Shown here piece after piece: positions 15,817-25,625 of a stretch of DNA of 64,000 nt; positions within the stretch are counted from its first letter, which is position 1, and each line of letters starts with the position of its first letter. The stretch covers positions 124,001 through 188,000 of the forward strand of contig JAQTTG010000003.1 in NCBI GenBank assembly GCA_028710885.1, read 5' to 3'. The DNA comes from Sulfuricurvum sp. (lineage in GTDB: Bacteria > Campylobacterota > Campylobacteria > Campylobacterales > Sulfurimonadaceae). Position numbers and translations under genes: made by a program. The notes beneath the pieces were generated by a model. It did no database searches, had not been told where the DNA came from, and saw only the letters and a program-made list of their open reading frames with translations.

Positions 15817-17247
15817 ATGCGCAATCATGTAATAGAAATATCGGTTTTATCTGCACTGTTGTTGTCCGGTTGTGCGACGCCGGAAGCGAATGTCCCGAAG
15901 ATGGAAACCTCTCTTTCAGCAACGTATCATTATGCGGAAGCCCAAAAGATAGCCTCTGATGAGATAGCGTGGTGGAAGAGTTTCAACGATCCGGTTTTAA
16001 CGGCACTCATCGAAAAAGGTCTTGAAAACAATCATGACGTACGCAGTGCAATGACACGTATCACTGCGGCGAATGCACTACGAGATGCTCAAGCCTCACG
16101 TCTTTTGCCTACGATAAATTTTCAAGCGGACGCTTCGAAATCACATAGCGGATTTCCGCAAGCGATCAAGCAGGGGTTACCCGATGTTCGAGCGTACAGG
16201 ATCGGCTTGGGGATAGATTGGGAGATTGATATCGGCGGAGGGTTGCGTGCAGCAAAAAGTGCGGCAGAATCTGACGCAATGGCTGCCGAGTATGGTGTGG
16301 TGGGTACACAGTTGGTGATTAGCAGTGAAATCGCACGTAACTATTTTACGTTGCGTGCGGTACAAGAACAGCTCAAATTGGTAGAGGCATTGGCTGCAAC
16401 GCAACATGAAAGTGCGACTGTCGTTTCCAAACGCTATGCGCAGGGGCAATCAAGTCAGTTTGATGTGGATAGAGCGGAGGCCCAAGCCGATACACTGGAT
16501 GCTCAGATACCGCAACTACGAGTATGGGTTGCAACCTTGCAAAGTCAGATTGCTGTTTTGGTGGGAGAGAACCCATCAAGCTTCGCCGTTTCGGAAGTAC
16601 ATGAGTATTTTTGGCCTGAGTCGCAAACCATAGGGGTTTCCCAACCGAGTGATTTATTGCGGAGACGTCCGGATTTAATGGCCGCCGAATCACACTACAG
16701 TGCCGAATCATTACGTTCGAAAGAGGCGCAATCGCAAACATGGCCGAAGCTTTTTGTCAATGCTCTCGTCGGTCGCCAAGACTTCGGTATTAACGGGCTT
16801 GATTTGGCACCGGTAGCATTTTCAAACGTTGCGGCGGCTTTTGTCATGCCGATTTTCAATGCAGGACGGATTCAAGCAGGGATAGATGCACAAAACGCTC
16901 AGGAAAATGAAGCGCTGATCGCATGGCAAAAAGCAGTTTTAACGGCGGTGAAAGAGGTTGAAGACTCTCTTGTCGTGCAATCTGAGGAGATTAAACGCGG
17001 TGAAAAGGTAAAAGCAGCCCTGAGCAGAGAATCTTATGCGCTTAAAGCAGCACAATCGCTTTATCGTGAAGGGCAAATTGATAAGTTGCCGCTGTTCGAT
17101 ATGCAGCGAGGGGTTCTAGTGAATAAAATAGCTCTAAATGAGCATGGATTACAACGACTCTTGTCGGATGTACAGCTGTATAAAGCGTTAGGCGGAGGCT
17201 GGTCATCTGAACACAAAAATCCAATAAAGGTATCTACCAATGAATAA
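15817..17247 (+). CDS. RND efflux outer-membrane lipoprotein (NodT/OprM family)
   Basis: A 476-residue TolC-like outer-membrane factor. The N-terminus ends in a lipobox (LLLSGC, cysteine near residue 19), so it is lipid-anchored. It holds two copies of the long helix and strand domain of OEP proteins, with RPDLMAAESHY and the FNAGRIQAGIDAQNAQ segment typical of NodT-type members. I chose ATG 15817 because it follows AAGGGGA and begins the signal peptide; an upstream in-frame start lies inside the SDR gene. It forms the tripartite pump with the next two genes. Confidence 0.93.
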   Translation: MRNHVIEISVLSALLLSGCATPEANVPKMETSLSATYHYAEAQKIASDEIAWWKSFNDPVLTALIEKGLENNHDVRSAMTRITAANALRDAQASRLLPTINFQADASKSHSGFPQAIKQGLPDVRAYRIGLGIDWEIDIGGGLRAAKSAAESDAMAAEYGVVGTQLVISSEIARNYFTLRAVQEQLKLVEALAATQHESATVVSKRYAQGQSSQFDVDRAEAQADTLDAQIPQLRVWVATLQSQIAVLVGENPSSFAVSEVHEYFWPESQTIGVSQPSDLLRRRPDLMAAESHYSAESLRSKEAQSQTWPKLFVNALVGRQDFGINGLDLAPVAFSNVAAAFVMPIFNAGRIQAGIDAQNAQENEALIAWQKAVLTAVKEVEDSLVVQSEEIKRGEKVKAALSRESYALKAAQSLYREGQIDKLPLFDMQRGVLVNKIALNEHGLQRLLSDVQLYKALGGGWSSEHKNPIKVSTNE

Positions 17248-18367
17248 AATGACTCAATACATCATTCCTATCAACCTAGTTATTGTCGGAGCTATAACCT
17301 TCGGTGGATGCAGCAAGCCAAAGGTGGAACACGAAGTATTACCTACACCCGTATATGTCTCGACAATCCATCAATCGGGCGGAATGGAAGAGCGATGGCT
17401 CACTGCAACGATTGGTGCACGCTTTGAGAGCGATATAGCCTTTCGTACCGGAGGTAAAGTGATAAAACGTCTGGTGAACATCGGGGATAAAGTTACTCGC
17501 GGTCAACCGTTGGCTGAGTTGGACATTGCTGATTATAATCTTGCAATGGGCATTGCCAATGCTCAATATAAAGCTGCGCTCATCGATGCGACTCAGGCTG
17601 AATCGGATGAGGGCAGATTTGGACGATTGGCAGGTGATGGAGCAATGGGAGCGGCTGATGTAGAACGTCAAAAAGCCCGTGCCGACGCTGCTAAAACACG
17701 TGTGGAACAAGCACGTCAGCAGCTTGAACTTGCAAAAAATAGACATTCTTACGCGACACTTCTCGCACCATACGACGGTGTCGTTACGGCAATGCGTATG
17801 GAAGTCGGACAAGTCGTTGCGGAGGGGCAAAGCGTTATCTCTCTCGCAAAAGAGGGTGAGCATGAAGTGGTGGTTGATTTACCCGAAGATATGGTGAGTA
17901 AAGCCAAACAATATAGCGCCAAAGCACAATCATGGAGCGATCCAAAAATATCGGTATCTCTGCATCTTCGAGAACTATCACCGATCGCTTCTGTGCAAGG
18001 AAAAACTTTCCGTGCACGCTATGCAGCTACATCGGAATCCAGTACGGTTATGAACCGCATCCCTTTGGGTAGTACGGCACAGCTTCAATTATCTCTCCCC
18101 TCTATCGATGAAGGGGTAAACGTCCCTTTGAGTGCCCTTATTAAAACGAATAACACGCCGGGTGTGTGGGTTGTCAATAGTACGGGAAATGCCCTCTCGT
18201 TTGTAAAAGTGAGTGTTTTAAGCCATGGTACGGATAGCGTTCGCGTTCGCGGTTTGACTGAGGGAACACGGATTGTAACGGTAGGGGCTCAAAAACTTGA
18301 CGCTTCTATGAAAGTTCGTCCTATCGAGCGAACCAACGGAAATCTTGAGACCAGAGGTACCTTATGA
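17240..18367 (+). CDS. RND efflux periplasmic adaptor (MFP)
   Basis: A 375-residue membrane-fusion lipoprotein with lipobox TFGGC. Domains run in the usual order: a lipoyl half (GGKVIKRLVNIGDKVTRGQPL), a helical hairpin (about residues 95-165), the second lipoyl half (APYDGVVTAMRMEVGQVV), then beta-barrel and membrane-proximal domains. It overlaps the outer-membrane gene by 8 bases and the permease gene by 4, so the three are coupled in translation. Confidence 0.95.
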   Translation: MNKMTQYIIPINLVIVGAITFGGCSKPKVEHEVLPTPVYVSTIHQSGGMEERWLTATIGARFESDIAFRTGGKVIKRLVNIGDKVTRGQPLAELDIADYNLAMGIANAQYKAALIDATQAESDEGRFGRLAGDGAMGAADVERQKARADAAKTRVEQARQQLELAKNRHSYATLLAPYDGVVTAMRMEVGQVVAEGQSVISLAKEGEHEVVVDLPEDMVSKAKQYSAKAQSWSDPKISVSLHLRELSPIASVQGKTFRARYAATSESSTVMNRIPLGSTAQLQLSLPSIDEGVNVPLSALIKTNNTPGVWVVNSTGNALSFVKVSVLSHGTDSVRVRGLTEGTRIVTVGAQKLDASMKVRPIERTNGNLETRGTL

Positions 18368-21300
18368 AGGATTTTAACCTCTCCGAATGGGCGGTAACAC
18401 ATCGTCCGATGGTCCTTTTTTTGATTATCGCCATATTGATTGCCGGTATCGTATCGTTCACCAAACTCGGACGTTCGGAAGATCCAAACTTTAATGTTCC
18501 GACGATGAGCATCGTAGTCGCATGGCCCGGTGCAACGGCTAAGGAAGTTCAGAATCAAGTACTAAACCGCATTGAGCGCAAACTTCAAGAACTTGAATAT
18601 ATCGACTATGTTAAATCGTACTCACGCCAAGGTTTTGGAGCGATAGAGGTACGCGTCAAAGGGGGAATAGGCAGAAAAAACTTGGATGAATCTTGGTATC
18701 AGGCTCGTAAGAAGATTTCTGATATTAGTCGTGAGTTCCCCTCCGGAGTACGAGGACCTTTTTTCAATGATGAGTTCAATGATGTCTACAGTGTTTTATA
18801 CGCCGTAAAAGCCTCTGATCTCACTATGGCGGAACTCGGTGATACTGCCGAGGAGATTAAACGTCAGTTGCAAAGTGTAGCAGGCGTCAAAAAAGTGGAT
18901 ATTCTAGGCAAACAACCCGAACGTATTTTTGTAGAGCTTTCTACCCATCGTCTTGCGGCAATGGGTATCGCTCCTAATGTTGTAATGGATGCATTATCCG
19001 CACAAAATATGGTGACCCCATCCGGATCAATCGATACGGCAAATGATCGGGTGCATATCCGAATTGATGGCGTATTGCACAACGCAAAAGATGTGGAAAA
19101 TGTCACAATTGAGGTTGGTGGCAAACTGCTCAAACTCTCTGATGTCGCTATCGTACGCAGTGGCTATGAAGATCCGCAAAGCTTTACCATCCGACATAAC
19201 GCCGAGCAAACGGTAGCCATCGGCGTGATTATGAAACAAAACGGTGATATTCTGAAACTCGGTTCTGATTTGGATGGACAAATGGCACTCATTAAAGGCG
19301 CATTGCCTATTGGTGTTGACGTCGAGAAATATGCGGATCAGCCTAAAATCGTAGAGGAATCGGTATGGGAATTTGAGAAATCATTCCTTGAAGCCTTGAT
19401 TATTGTTTTGATTGTCTCTTTTGTCTCACTCGGATGGCGTACAGGTATCGTTGTCGCAGCCTCGATTCCTCTTGTATTAGGGATCGTATCGATGATTATG
19501 TATGCTGCGGGGTGGAACTTGGATCGTATTTCTCTGGGTGCCTTGATCATCGCATTGGGTCTTTTGGTCGATGATGCCATCATCGCGGTAGAAATGATGA
19601 CGGTCAAACTCGAAGAGGGGTATGATCGACTGAGTGCCGCCACCTTTGCCTATAGCTCAACGGCGTTTCCGATGCTTACCGGAACGTTGGTTACGGTAGC
19701 CGGTTTTATGCCGGTAGGTTTTGCCCAATCGATTGCGGGCGAGTATGCCGGAGGAATATTTTGGGTAGTCGGGGTAGCCCTGTTAGCGTCTTGGGTCGTA
19801 GCCGTCATTTTTACCCCCTACCTTGGGATGAAGATGTTGCCACACTACGAGGTCCCTTCATCAGAACAAGCACATGATCCTTATGACAAGCCGATGTATC
19901 ATAAATTTCGACAATTAATTAACTGGAGTATAGCACGACGCTGGTGGGTTCTTGGGGCTACTGTTGCCCTTTTTGCTCTTGCGGGGGCGGGGATGATGTT
20001 TGTCCAACAGCAGTTTTTCCCGACCGCGTCTCGCAGTGAATTATTGGTGGAACTTCGTCTAAGAGAAGGAGCTTCTTTTGAAGCGACACAAAAACAGGTA
20101 CGCTTGATGGAACAGCAGCTGAAAGCAGATTCCAATGTTACGAGCTTTACGGCCTATAGCGGAGCAGGTACTCCGAGATTCTTTTTATCGTTATTCCCTG
20201 AACTCCCAAATCCATCCTATGCTGAATTTGTGGTAGTCACTCCAAATCTTGAAGCACGTGAACAGGTCCGTAGCAGACTCATGGAGCTTTTTGCCAAAAA
20301 TGAAGCTTTTCCTGATGTGAGAGGACGCGTTACGAGACTTGAATTCGGTCCTCCAGTAGGGTTTCCCGTACAGTTTAGAGTGATCGGAGCGGATGAACAA
20401 AAAGTGCGAGAAATTGCGTATCGTGTTCGTGATATTGTTCGTAGCAGCCCACTTGTTCGGGATACGCAACTCGATTGGAATGAGCAGGTACGCTCTATCG
20501 CCGTTCATGTCGATCAAGATAAAGCCCGCTTGGTCGGACTCAATACCGCAGATGTCCAAAATATCGTCCAAGCGGTGACCAACGGGGCTCCCGTTACACA
20601 GATTCGTAGAGGCGAAGAGCTTGTTGATGTTGTCGTACGCGCCGCAGCGGCGGAGCGTTTATCTATTGAACAACTTGGTGACATCCAGTTATTTACGAAA
20701 ACGGGGATCGCTATACCTCTATCGCAGGTGGCGAAGATTGAATCAACCTTTGAGGATCCGGTGCTGTGGAGACGTGACCGTGATATGGCATTAACCGTGC
20801 GCAGCGATCTTGCCGATGGTGTACAAGGTCCTTACGCGACATCAAAAATTATGCCCGCATTAGAGCCGGTCATTGACTCTCTGCCTGTCGGTTATCGTAT
20901 TGAGGCGGGAGGTGCTATCGAGGAGAGCGATAAAGCCAATAAAGCGCTTTTTGCCGTTTTCCCGATTATGTTTGCCGTAATGTTGTTGATTTTGATGATG
21001 CAGTTGCAGAATTTTTCTTTATTGTTTATGGTATTTTCGACCGCGCCGCTGGGACTTATCGGCGTTGTTCCGGCATTGTTGATTTTCAATGCCCCTTTTG
21101 GCTTCGTTGCACTGCTCGGTGTCATTGCATTAGGGGGTATGATTATGCGAAATTCACTGATCCTAGTCGATCAAATCGAACAGGATATTGAACGAGGTGC
21201 TTCTGCATGGAATGCTATTATCGAAGCGACGGTGCGTCGCTCTCGCCCTGTGGTTCTTACGGCGGCGGCAGCTATTTTGGCAATGATCCCGCTGACACAC

Positions 21301-21435
21301 AGTGTGTTTTGGGGACCTATGGCGATATCGATCATGGGAGGGTTAATTGTTGCGACGGCATTGACGCTTATCTTTGTTCCGGCACTGTACGCAGCATGGT
21401 TTAAAGTTAAGATGACGCATTTGAAAACTGCTTAA
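18364..21435 (+). CDS. RND efflux permease (AcrB/MexB superfamily)
   Basis: A 1023-residue inner-membrane pump with twelve predicted helices and two large periplasmic loops. The proton-relay aspartates are Asp403 and Asp404 (LGLLVDDAIIAVEMM) in helix 4. The RND motif AWPGATAKEVQNQVLNRIE is near the N-terminus, and GVIALGGMIMRNSLILVDQIE marks helix 11. It belongs to the hydrophobe/amphiphile side of the family rather than heavy-metal CzcA, which usually has an extra charged pair. Start overlaps the adaptor stop (ATGA). Confidence 0.95.
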   Translation: MKDFNLSEWAVTHRPMVLFLIIAILIAGIVSFTKLGRSEDPNFNVPTMSIVVAWPGATAKEVQNQVLNRIERKLQELEYIDYVKSYSRQGFGAIEVRVKGGIGRKNLDESWYQARKKISDISREFPSGVRGPFFNDEFNDVYSVLYAVKASDLTMAELGDTAEEIKRQLQSVAGVKKVDILGKQPERIFVELSTHRLAAMGIAPNVVMDALSAQNMVTPSGSIDTANDRVHIRIDGVLHNAKDVENVTIEVGGKLLKLSDVAIVRSGYEDPQSFTIRHNAEQTVAIGVIMKQNGDILKLGSDLDGQMALIKGALPIGVDVEKYADQPKIVEESVWEFEKSFLEALIIVLIVSFVSLGWRTGIVVAASIPLVLGIVSMIMYAAGWNLDRISLGALIIALGLLVDDAIIAVEMMTVKLEEGYDRLSAATFAYSSTAFPMLTGTLVTVAGFMPVGFAQSIAGEYAGGIFWVVGVALLASWVVAVIFTPYLGMKMLPHYEVPSSEQAHDPYDKPMYHKFRQLINWSIARRWWVLGATVALFALAGAGMMFVQQQFFPTASRSELLVELRLREGASFEATQKQVRLMEQQLKADSNVTSFTAYSGAGTPRFFLSLFPELPNPSYAEFVVVTPNLEAREQVRSRLMELFAKNEAFPDVRGRVTRLEFGPPVGFPVQFRVIGADEQKVREIAYRVRDIVRSSPLVRDTQLDWNEQVRSIAVHVDQDKARLVGLNTADVQNIVQAVTNGAPVTQIRRGEELVDVVVRAAAAERLSIEQLGDIQLFTKTGIAIPLSQVAKIESTFEDPVLWRRDRDMALTVRSDLADGVQGPYATSKIMPALEPVIDSLPVGYRIEAGGAIEESDKANKALFAVFPIMFAVMLLILMMQLQNFSLLFMVFSTAPLGLIGVVPALLIFNAPFGFVALLGVIALGGMIMRNSLILVDQIEQDIERGASAWNAIIEATVRRSRPVVLTAAAAILAMIPLTHSVFWGPMAISIMGGLIVATALTLIFVPALYAAWFKVKMTHLKTA

Positions 21436-21440
21436 CCATA

Positions 21441-21461
21441 GATAGTGTAAAATAAACTATC
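21441..21461. terminator. weak hairpin after the RND operon
   Basis: GATAGT and ACTATC pair over a 9-base A-rich loop, 6 bases after the permease stop. It is short and weak but is the only candidate end of the efflux operon. Confidence 0.3.
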
Positions 21462-21521
21462 AAAATAGAGTTATGACTACAAATTTTTATTATCAAACTT
21501 TATTGTATAAGGATATTTATT

Positions 21522-22409
21522 ATGCGCTATTTTTATTACGTCCATACGGGACACCGTATCGGGTTAGACCGTTTTCACCGTGCTGTTGCTATTGTCAAAG
21601 AGCTTCAAAAAGAGATTGATATTACATTAATGTGTTCTGATTTTCGTATTGCTGCGGAAGCAAAAGAATATGGGATTAAACGCTCCGTAGGAGTTGATTT
21701 GGTACGGAATATCCCTCAAATCGCTCATCACGGAGATAAAATCATTTTTGACTCCGCCGAGATCAATCCGACACTGCTGGACGATATGACTCAGTTTTTT
21801 TCAACTTTTATCCGTATTAGTGATGACCCCTCAGATACTAAACATAATAAAGAATTCTTGATTTCTCCCTATCTGGAAGGTGAAGGAATCTGTAATGGGG
21901 TAGTTATTGATGAACATTATTTTGAGCAACTTTCCAAAACAATTCCTCTCGCTTTTTTCTTTGGTGATGATGATTATGAAAAAGATTTGGAAGCTAATCA
22001 AGCCTTATTTGCTTCATTAAATATGGAACTCTTGATGGGTTTTTACCATTTTTTAGGATATGAGAATTCACTTTCTGAAAGTTTTAGTGTAATTCATGAC
22101 TCTGAATCTTATGACAGTGTGATACGTCAAAGTGAAATATTAGTCACTTCATCACCGCAAGCAGTACTTCAAAACTTAGTAAGTGGTGGTAAACCGATTT
22201 ATCTTCAACGCCCAGACTATACGAATGATTTTATTCCGTTATTTAAATTACTTTTGATTCCGATTATTGATGGTTTTTCCCAAGAACAGCTTATGCAAAC
22301 GATAAATAATGCATCATCACATAGCTATCAAGTATTTAAAAAAAGTAACACTGAAGTAATCAATTTCATAAGAAAAACTTTCGATTTAGTGAAACTTAAA
22401 CCTTTTTAA
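21522..22409 (+). CDS. glycosyltransferase-like protein (GT-B fold, MurG/PseG-like)
   Basis: A 295-residue soluble protein. The N-terminus RYFYYVHTGHRIGLDRFHRAVAIVKEL resembles the GHxxR start of PseG/MurG-type proteins that bind nucleotide sugars. The C-terminal half has the expected Rossmann-like order, with ILVTSSPQAVLQNLVSGGKPIYLQRP in the place of the donor-binding helix of GT-B enzymes. I cannot assign a substrate. It has its own ribosome site (AAGGA) and lies 36 bases upstream of the bc1 operon; an assembly role for bc1 is not excluded. Confidence 0.7.
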   Translation: MRYFYYVHTGHRIGLDRFHRAVAIVKELQKEIDITLMCSDFRIAAEAKEYGIKRSVGVDLVRNIPQIAHHGDKIIFDSAEINPTLLDDMTQFFSTFIRISDDPSDTKHNKEFLISPYLEGEGICNGVVIDEHYFEQLSKTIPLAFFFGDDDYEKDLEANQALFASLNMELLMGFYHFLGYENSLSESFSVIHDSESYDSVIRQSEILVTSSPQAVLQNLVSGGKPIYLQRPDYTNDFIPLFKLLLIPIIDGFSQEQLMQTINNASSHSYQVFKKSNTEVINFIRKTFDLVKLKPF

Positions 22410-22445
22410 CTTATGATAGAGGGTTAAATTTCCAAATTAAGTGAG

Positions 22446-22952
22446 ATGACAATGATGGATGAAAGCAGAAGAGGGTTTATCGGTAAAGCCTTTGGTGCCG
22501 TTGCCGCTGCAGGGGGCGTTGCCTCTCTCATAGCGATGAAGAAGACATGGGATCCGCTTCCTAGCGTTATGTCAGCTGGTTATACAACCGTAGACGTATC
22601 AGGCTTAGAAGCCAATAAATTACAAATTTCTGTATGGAGAGGTAAACCGGTGTTTATTCTCAAATATACAGAAGATATGAAACCGACAGATGGCCGCAGT
22701 GTCAAAGTTGGTGATCATTACTATGCAGTTATGATTGGTCTTTGTACTCACCTTGGATGTATTCCAGGTTATGAAGAAGATAAAAAAATGTTCAAATGTG
22801 CTTGTCACGGCGGCGAATACAGCCCAGATGGCGTAAACACATTTGGACCACCACCGAGACCACTTGATATTCCTCCGTTCAAAATTGATGGACAGACGCT
22901 TGTATTGGGCGAAGAAGGTCCTGAGTACAAAAAAATGACGGCGAAAGCGTAA
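22446..22952 (+). CDS. petA: Rieske iron-sulfur subunit of cytochrome bc1 complex
   Basis: A 168-residue Rieske protein anchored by an N-terminal Tat-type signal/anchor helix (ESRRGFIGKAFGAVAAAGGVASLIA). The 2Fe-2S site is intact: C100-T-H102-L-G-C105 and C118-A-C120-H121, so Cys100, Cys118, His102 and His121 bind the cluster and Cys105-Cys120 form the disulfide. It carries electrons from quinol to cytochrome c1. A second possible start lies at 22452; the first leaves almost no space to the GTGAG site. Confidence 0.97.
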   Translation: MTMMDESRRGFIGKAFGAVAAAGGVASLIAMKKTWDPLPSVMSAGYTTVDVSGLEANKLQISVWRGKPVFILKYTEDMKPTDGRSVKVGDHYYAVMIGLCTHLGCIPGYEEDKKMFKCACHGGEYSPDGVNTFGPPPRPLDIPPFKIDGQTLVLGEEGPEYKKMTAKA

Positions 22953-22962
22953 GGGGGGCAAG

Positions 22963-24216
22963 ATGGCAGAATTTAAAAAAGCAGGCTCTATGCTCGAGTG
23001 GTTTGACCAACGTCTTGGTGTTATCAATTTCACAAAAGTGATGATGACAGAGTATTGGATTCCTAAAAATATCAATTTCTTGTGGGCGATGGGTGTATTG
23101 TTAACCATGCTTTTCACAATGCTTTTGGTATCAGGTATCTTCTTGTTGATGTATTACAAACCGGACGTTAATATGGCGTTTGACAGTGTTAACTATACTA
23201 TTATGCAAGAAGTTGCGTACGGTTGGTTGTTCCGTCATATCCATGCAGTTGGTGCTTCGGTTGTTTTCTTGATCATCTACATTCACATGTTTACCGGTAT
23301 CTATTACGGCTCTTATAAAAAGGGACGTGAAATGATCTGGATTTCAGGGATGTTGTTGTTCATGCTCTTCTCAGCAGAAGGGTTCAGCGGATATATGCTT
23401 CCATGGGGGCAAATGTCATACTGGGCAGCGTACGTTATTACTGAAATTTTTGGCGGTATCCCTTTCATCGGTGATGAATTGGTAGTGTGGATTCGTGGTA
23501 ACTTTTATGTAGCCGATGCAACATTGACCCGTTTCTTCATGCTTCACGTTTTGTTGATTCCGTTGGCGATTTTGGGTGCGATTGTATTTCACTTTTATTC
23601 ACTCCGTTTTCCTCACGTTAACAACGAAAAAGGTGAATTTTTTGATTTTGAAGCGGAAGAGAAAAAATATCTTGCCGGTGATAAAAAAGGATCTAAAGTT
23701 ATCCCTTTCTGGCCTGTATTCTTATCAAAAGATGTATTCGTTATGGGTGTATTTTTGATTTTCTTCTTTTATTTGGTTTTCTTCCATTACAGTTTTGCAA
23801 TGGATCCGATCAACTTTGATAAAGCAGATGGTCTTAAAACACCTGCACACATTTATCCTGAGTGGTATTTCTTGTGGAGCTACGAAGTATTACGTGGTTG
23901 GTTCTTTGAAATCGCGGGTATTTCTGGTAAATCGTTAGGATTGATGGCATTTGGATTTGCAAACGTTATTTTCTTGCTTATCCCGTGGTTGGATCGTTCA
24001 CCATTGGTTAAACCTGCAAATCAACGTCCAATGTTTAAATACTGGTTCTGGTTGATGATTGCTGACTTGATGGTATTGACGGAGTTTGGTAAATTACCTC
24101 CGACCGGACCAAATGCATGGGTAGGTTTTGGTGCGTCATTGACATTCCTTGTCTTGTTCTTATCATTGCCTATTATCACTAAAATGGAATCTAAAAAAAA
24201 GGCGGGAGGTAAATAA
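22963..24216 (+). CDS. petB: cytochrome b of bc1 complex
   Basis: A 417-residue membrane cytochrome b with eight or more helices. The haem-ligand histidines are in helices 2 and 4 (FRHIHAVGASVVFLIIYIHMF and FFMLHVLLIPLAILGAIVFHFYSLR), and the quinol-site PEWY motif is present (IYPEWYFLWSYEVLR). GGGG lies 6 bases before the ATG. It is the quinol-oxidising core between the Rieske and c1 subunits. Confidence 0.97.
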   Translation: MAEFKKAGSMLEWFDQRLGVINFTKVMMTEYWIPKNINFLWAMGVLLTMLFTMLLVSGIFLLMYYKPDVNMAFDSVNYTIMQEVAYGWLFRHIHAVGASVVFLIIYIHMFTGIYYGSYKKGREMIWISGMLLFMLFSAEGFSGYMLPWGQMSYWAAYVITEIFGGIPFIGDELVVWIRGNFYVADATLTRFFMLHVLLIPLAILGAIVFHFYSLRFPHVNNEKGEFFDFEAEEKKYLAGDKKGSKVIPFWPVFLSKDVFVMGVFLIFFFYLVFFHYSFAMDPINFDKADGLKTPAHIYPEWYFLWSYEVLRGWFFEIAGISGKSLGLMAFGFANVIFLLIPWLDRSPLVKPANQRPMFKYWFWLMIADLMVLTEFGKLPPTGPNAWVGFGASLTFLVLFLSLPIITKMESKKKAGGK

Positions 24217-25094
24217 TGAAAGAGTTTAAAATTTTAGCCGTCATTATGGCTCTTGTCGGTATCACATATTATGGTATCGAACCGTATGCCCACAGTGTAA
24301 TGCATCCAGAAGTTGCTGCTGCGGATTTTTCATTTAATGATTTGCATAACGTTGATACCAAATTGGTAGGAAACGTAGAAAATGGTAAAACACTTGTAGA
24401 AGCAAACTGTATCGCATGTCATGCGATTGATGCTGCAGGTCACCCTGCAGTTATGAGTAATGCAGATGCTGCTGCTTCATACGGCGTTGTTCCACCTGAT
24501 TTGAGTCATGCAGGACGTATCTATGATGCGAATTACTTGGCAAACTTTATTTTCGATCCAGTGAGTGCGATGCACTTGCAACATAAATTTTCACCTGATA
24601 GCGGAAAAACTTTCCCTATGCCTTCGTATAACTGGATGGCTCCGCAAGATATCGTAGATATCGTAGCGTATCTAAAATCGGTTGCTGTAAAAGTAACGGA
24701 TGACAAAGAGGGGCATAAAGCTACTTTTGAAGCGGCATGTGGACGTTGTCATAATATGAAATATGCAGGGTTTGAAGCAACAACTCCGGTTGATGTTATT
24801 AAAGCACATATGGGTGCTACTCCTCCGGATTTATCTCAATATATCAAAAGCCGTGGAGAACACTATTTACATAGTTTTATCAATGATCCACAAATTTTGT
24901 TACACGGAACTTCTATGCCACGTGTAGGATTGAATGAAAAAGCTCAAGAAGATGTAATCGCTTATATGGAAGAGATCGGTGACTCTAAAAAAGCAGAACG
25001 TAATAGCCTTGGTATCTGGGTAATGGGATACATGGTTATTTTTGCTTTCTTAGCATACCTATGGAAACGTAAAATTTGGGAGGAGGTACACTAA
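24216..25094 (+). CDS. petC: di-haem cytochrome c1-type subunit of bc1 complex
   Basis: A 292-residue membrane-anchored cytochrome with two c-type haem sites: C65-IACH69 and C175-GRCH179. This di-haem form is known from Campylobacterota bc1 complexes, where c1 differs from the mono-haem mitochondrial type. N-terminal and C-terminal helices (the latter LGIWVMGYMVIFAFLAYLW) anchor it. Met residues in FPMPSY and TSMPRVG are candidate sixth ligands. It overlaps petB as TAATG, so the operon is tightly coupled. Confidence 0.95.
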   Translation: MKEFKILAVIMALVGITYYGIEPYAHSVMHPEVAAADFSFNDLHNVDTKLVGNVENGKTLVEANCIACHAIDAAGHPAVMSNADAAASYGVVPPDLSHAGRIYDANYLANFIFDPVSAMHLQHKFSPDSGKTFPMPSYNWMAPQDIVDIVAYLKSVAVKVTDDKEGHKATFEAACGRCHNMKYAGFEATTPVDVIKAHMGATPPDLSQYIKSRGEHYLHSFINDPQILLHGTSMPRVGLNEKAQEDVIAYMEEIGDSKKAERNSLGIWVMGYMVIFAFLAYLWKRKIWEEVH

Positions 25095-25119
25095 GGTGTG
25101 CCTTTTTGAGGAGTAATAT

Positions 25120-25515
25120 ATGAAAATGATTAAAATCTTGGCTCTTTCTGCACTTATTGGTAGCGGTGCTATGGCAGATGACACTTTGGCGAAAACAATG
25201 AGCCAAATGGAAACCGGCCTTAATAGCGTTCAAAAAGGGTTTTTATACAATTCCCCTGAATTGATTAAGAGTGGGGTAAGTGATATTCACAAAGCTAACG
25301 CACTTTTTCATAACATGGATGAAACTAAAAAATATCTTCCAAAAGATAAACAACACATGACTAATATTGCATACAATGCATCAAAACGTATTGATACAGC
25401 TTCTGCTGATATGCAAAAAGCATTAGATAACAAAGAATATTCAAAAGCGCATAAAGCGTACTCGGATATTATCAATGCTTGTGGTTCATGCCACGCAGTC
25501 GTTCGCGGCTGGTAA
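25120..25515 (+). CDS. periplasmic mono-haem cytochrome c (c'-like)
   Basis: A 131-residue protein with a signal peptide (MKMIKILALSALIGSGAMA) and one C-terminal haem site, C121-GSCH125, after a mostly helical body. A C-terminal CxxCH in a four-helix protein is the layout of cytochromes c' and c-556. It follows petC by 25 bases with GAGGAG and may be the electron acceptor of bc1 or a separate redox or gas sensor protein. The former is inferred from position. Confidence 0.82.
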   Translation: MKMIKILALSALIGSGAMADDTLAKTMSQMETGLNSVQKGFLYNSPELIKSGVSDIHKANALFHNMDETKKYLPKDKQHMTNIAYNASKRIDTASADMQKALDNKEYSKAHKAYSDIINACGSCHAVVRGW

Positions 25516-25522
25516 AAAAGTC

Positions 25523-25538
25523 ACCCCCTTGGTGGGGT
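25523..25538 (+). terminator. terminator after the bc1 operon
   Basis: ACCCC and GGGGT pair over a 6-base loop, followed by TTCTCCTCT, 8 bases after the cytochrome stop. A short GC-rich stem with a weak T-tract fits a Rho-independent terminator for the petABC-cytochrome operon. Confidence 0.55.
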
Positions 25539-25625
25539 TTCTCCTCTAATCTTCTTAATAAATAAAACTCAAAACAACTTTTCGCTACTATCGCGCATCA
25601 ACGGTTTATACCAATAAGGATAATA

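Noticed and set aside
17339-17863. 174-codon minus-strand frame inside the RND adaptor gene
   Set aside because: Antisense to a clear lipoyl and hairpin protein. Cysteine- and histidine-rich translation with no family resemblance.
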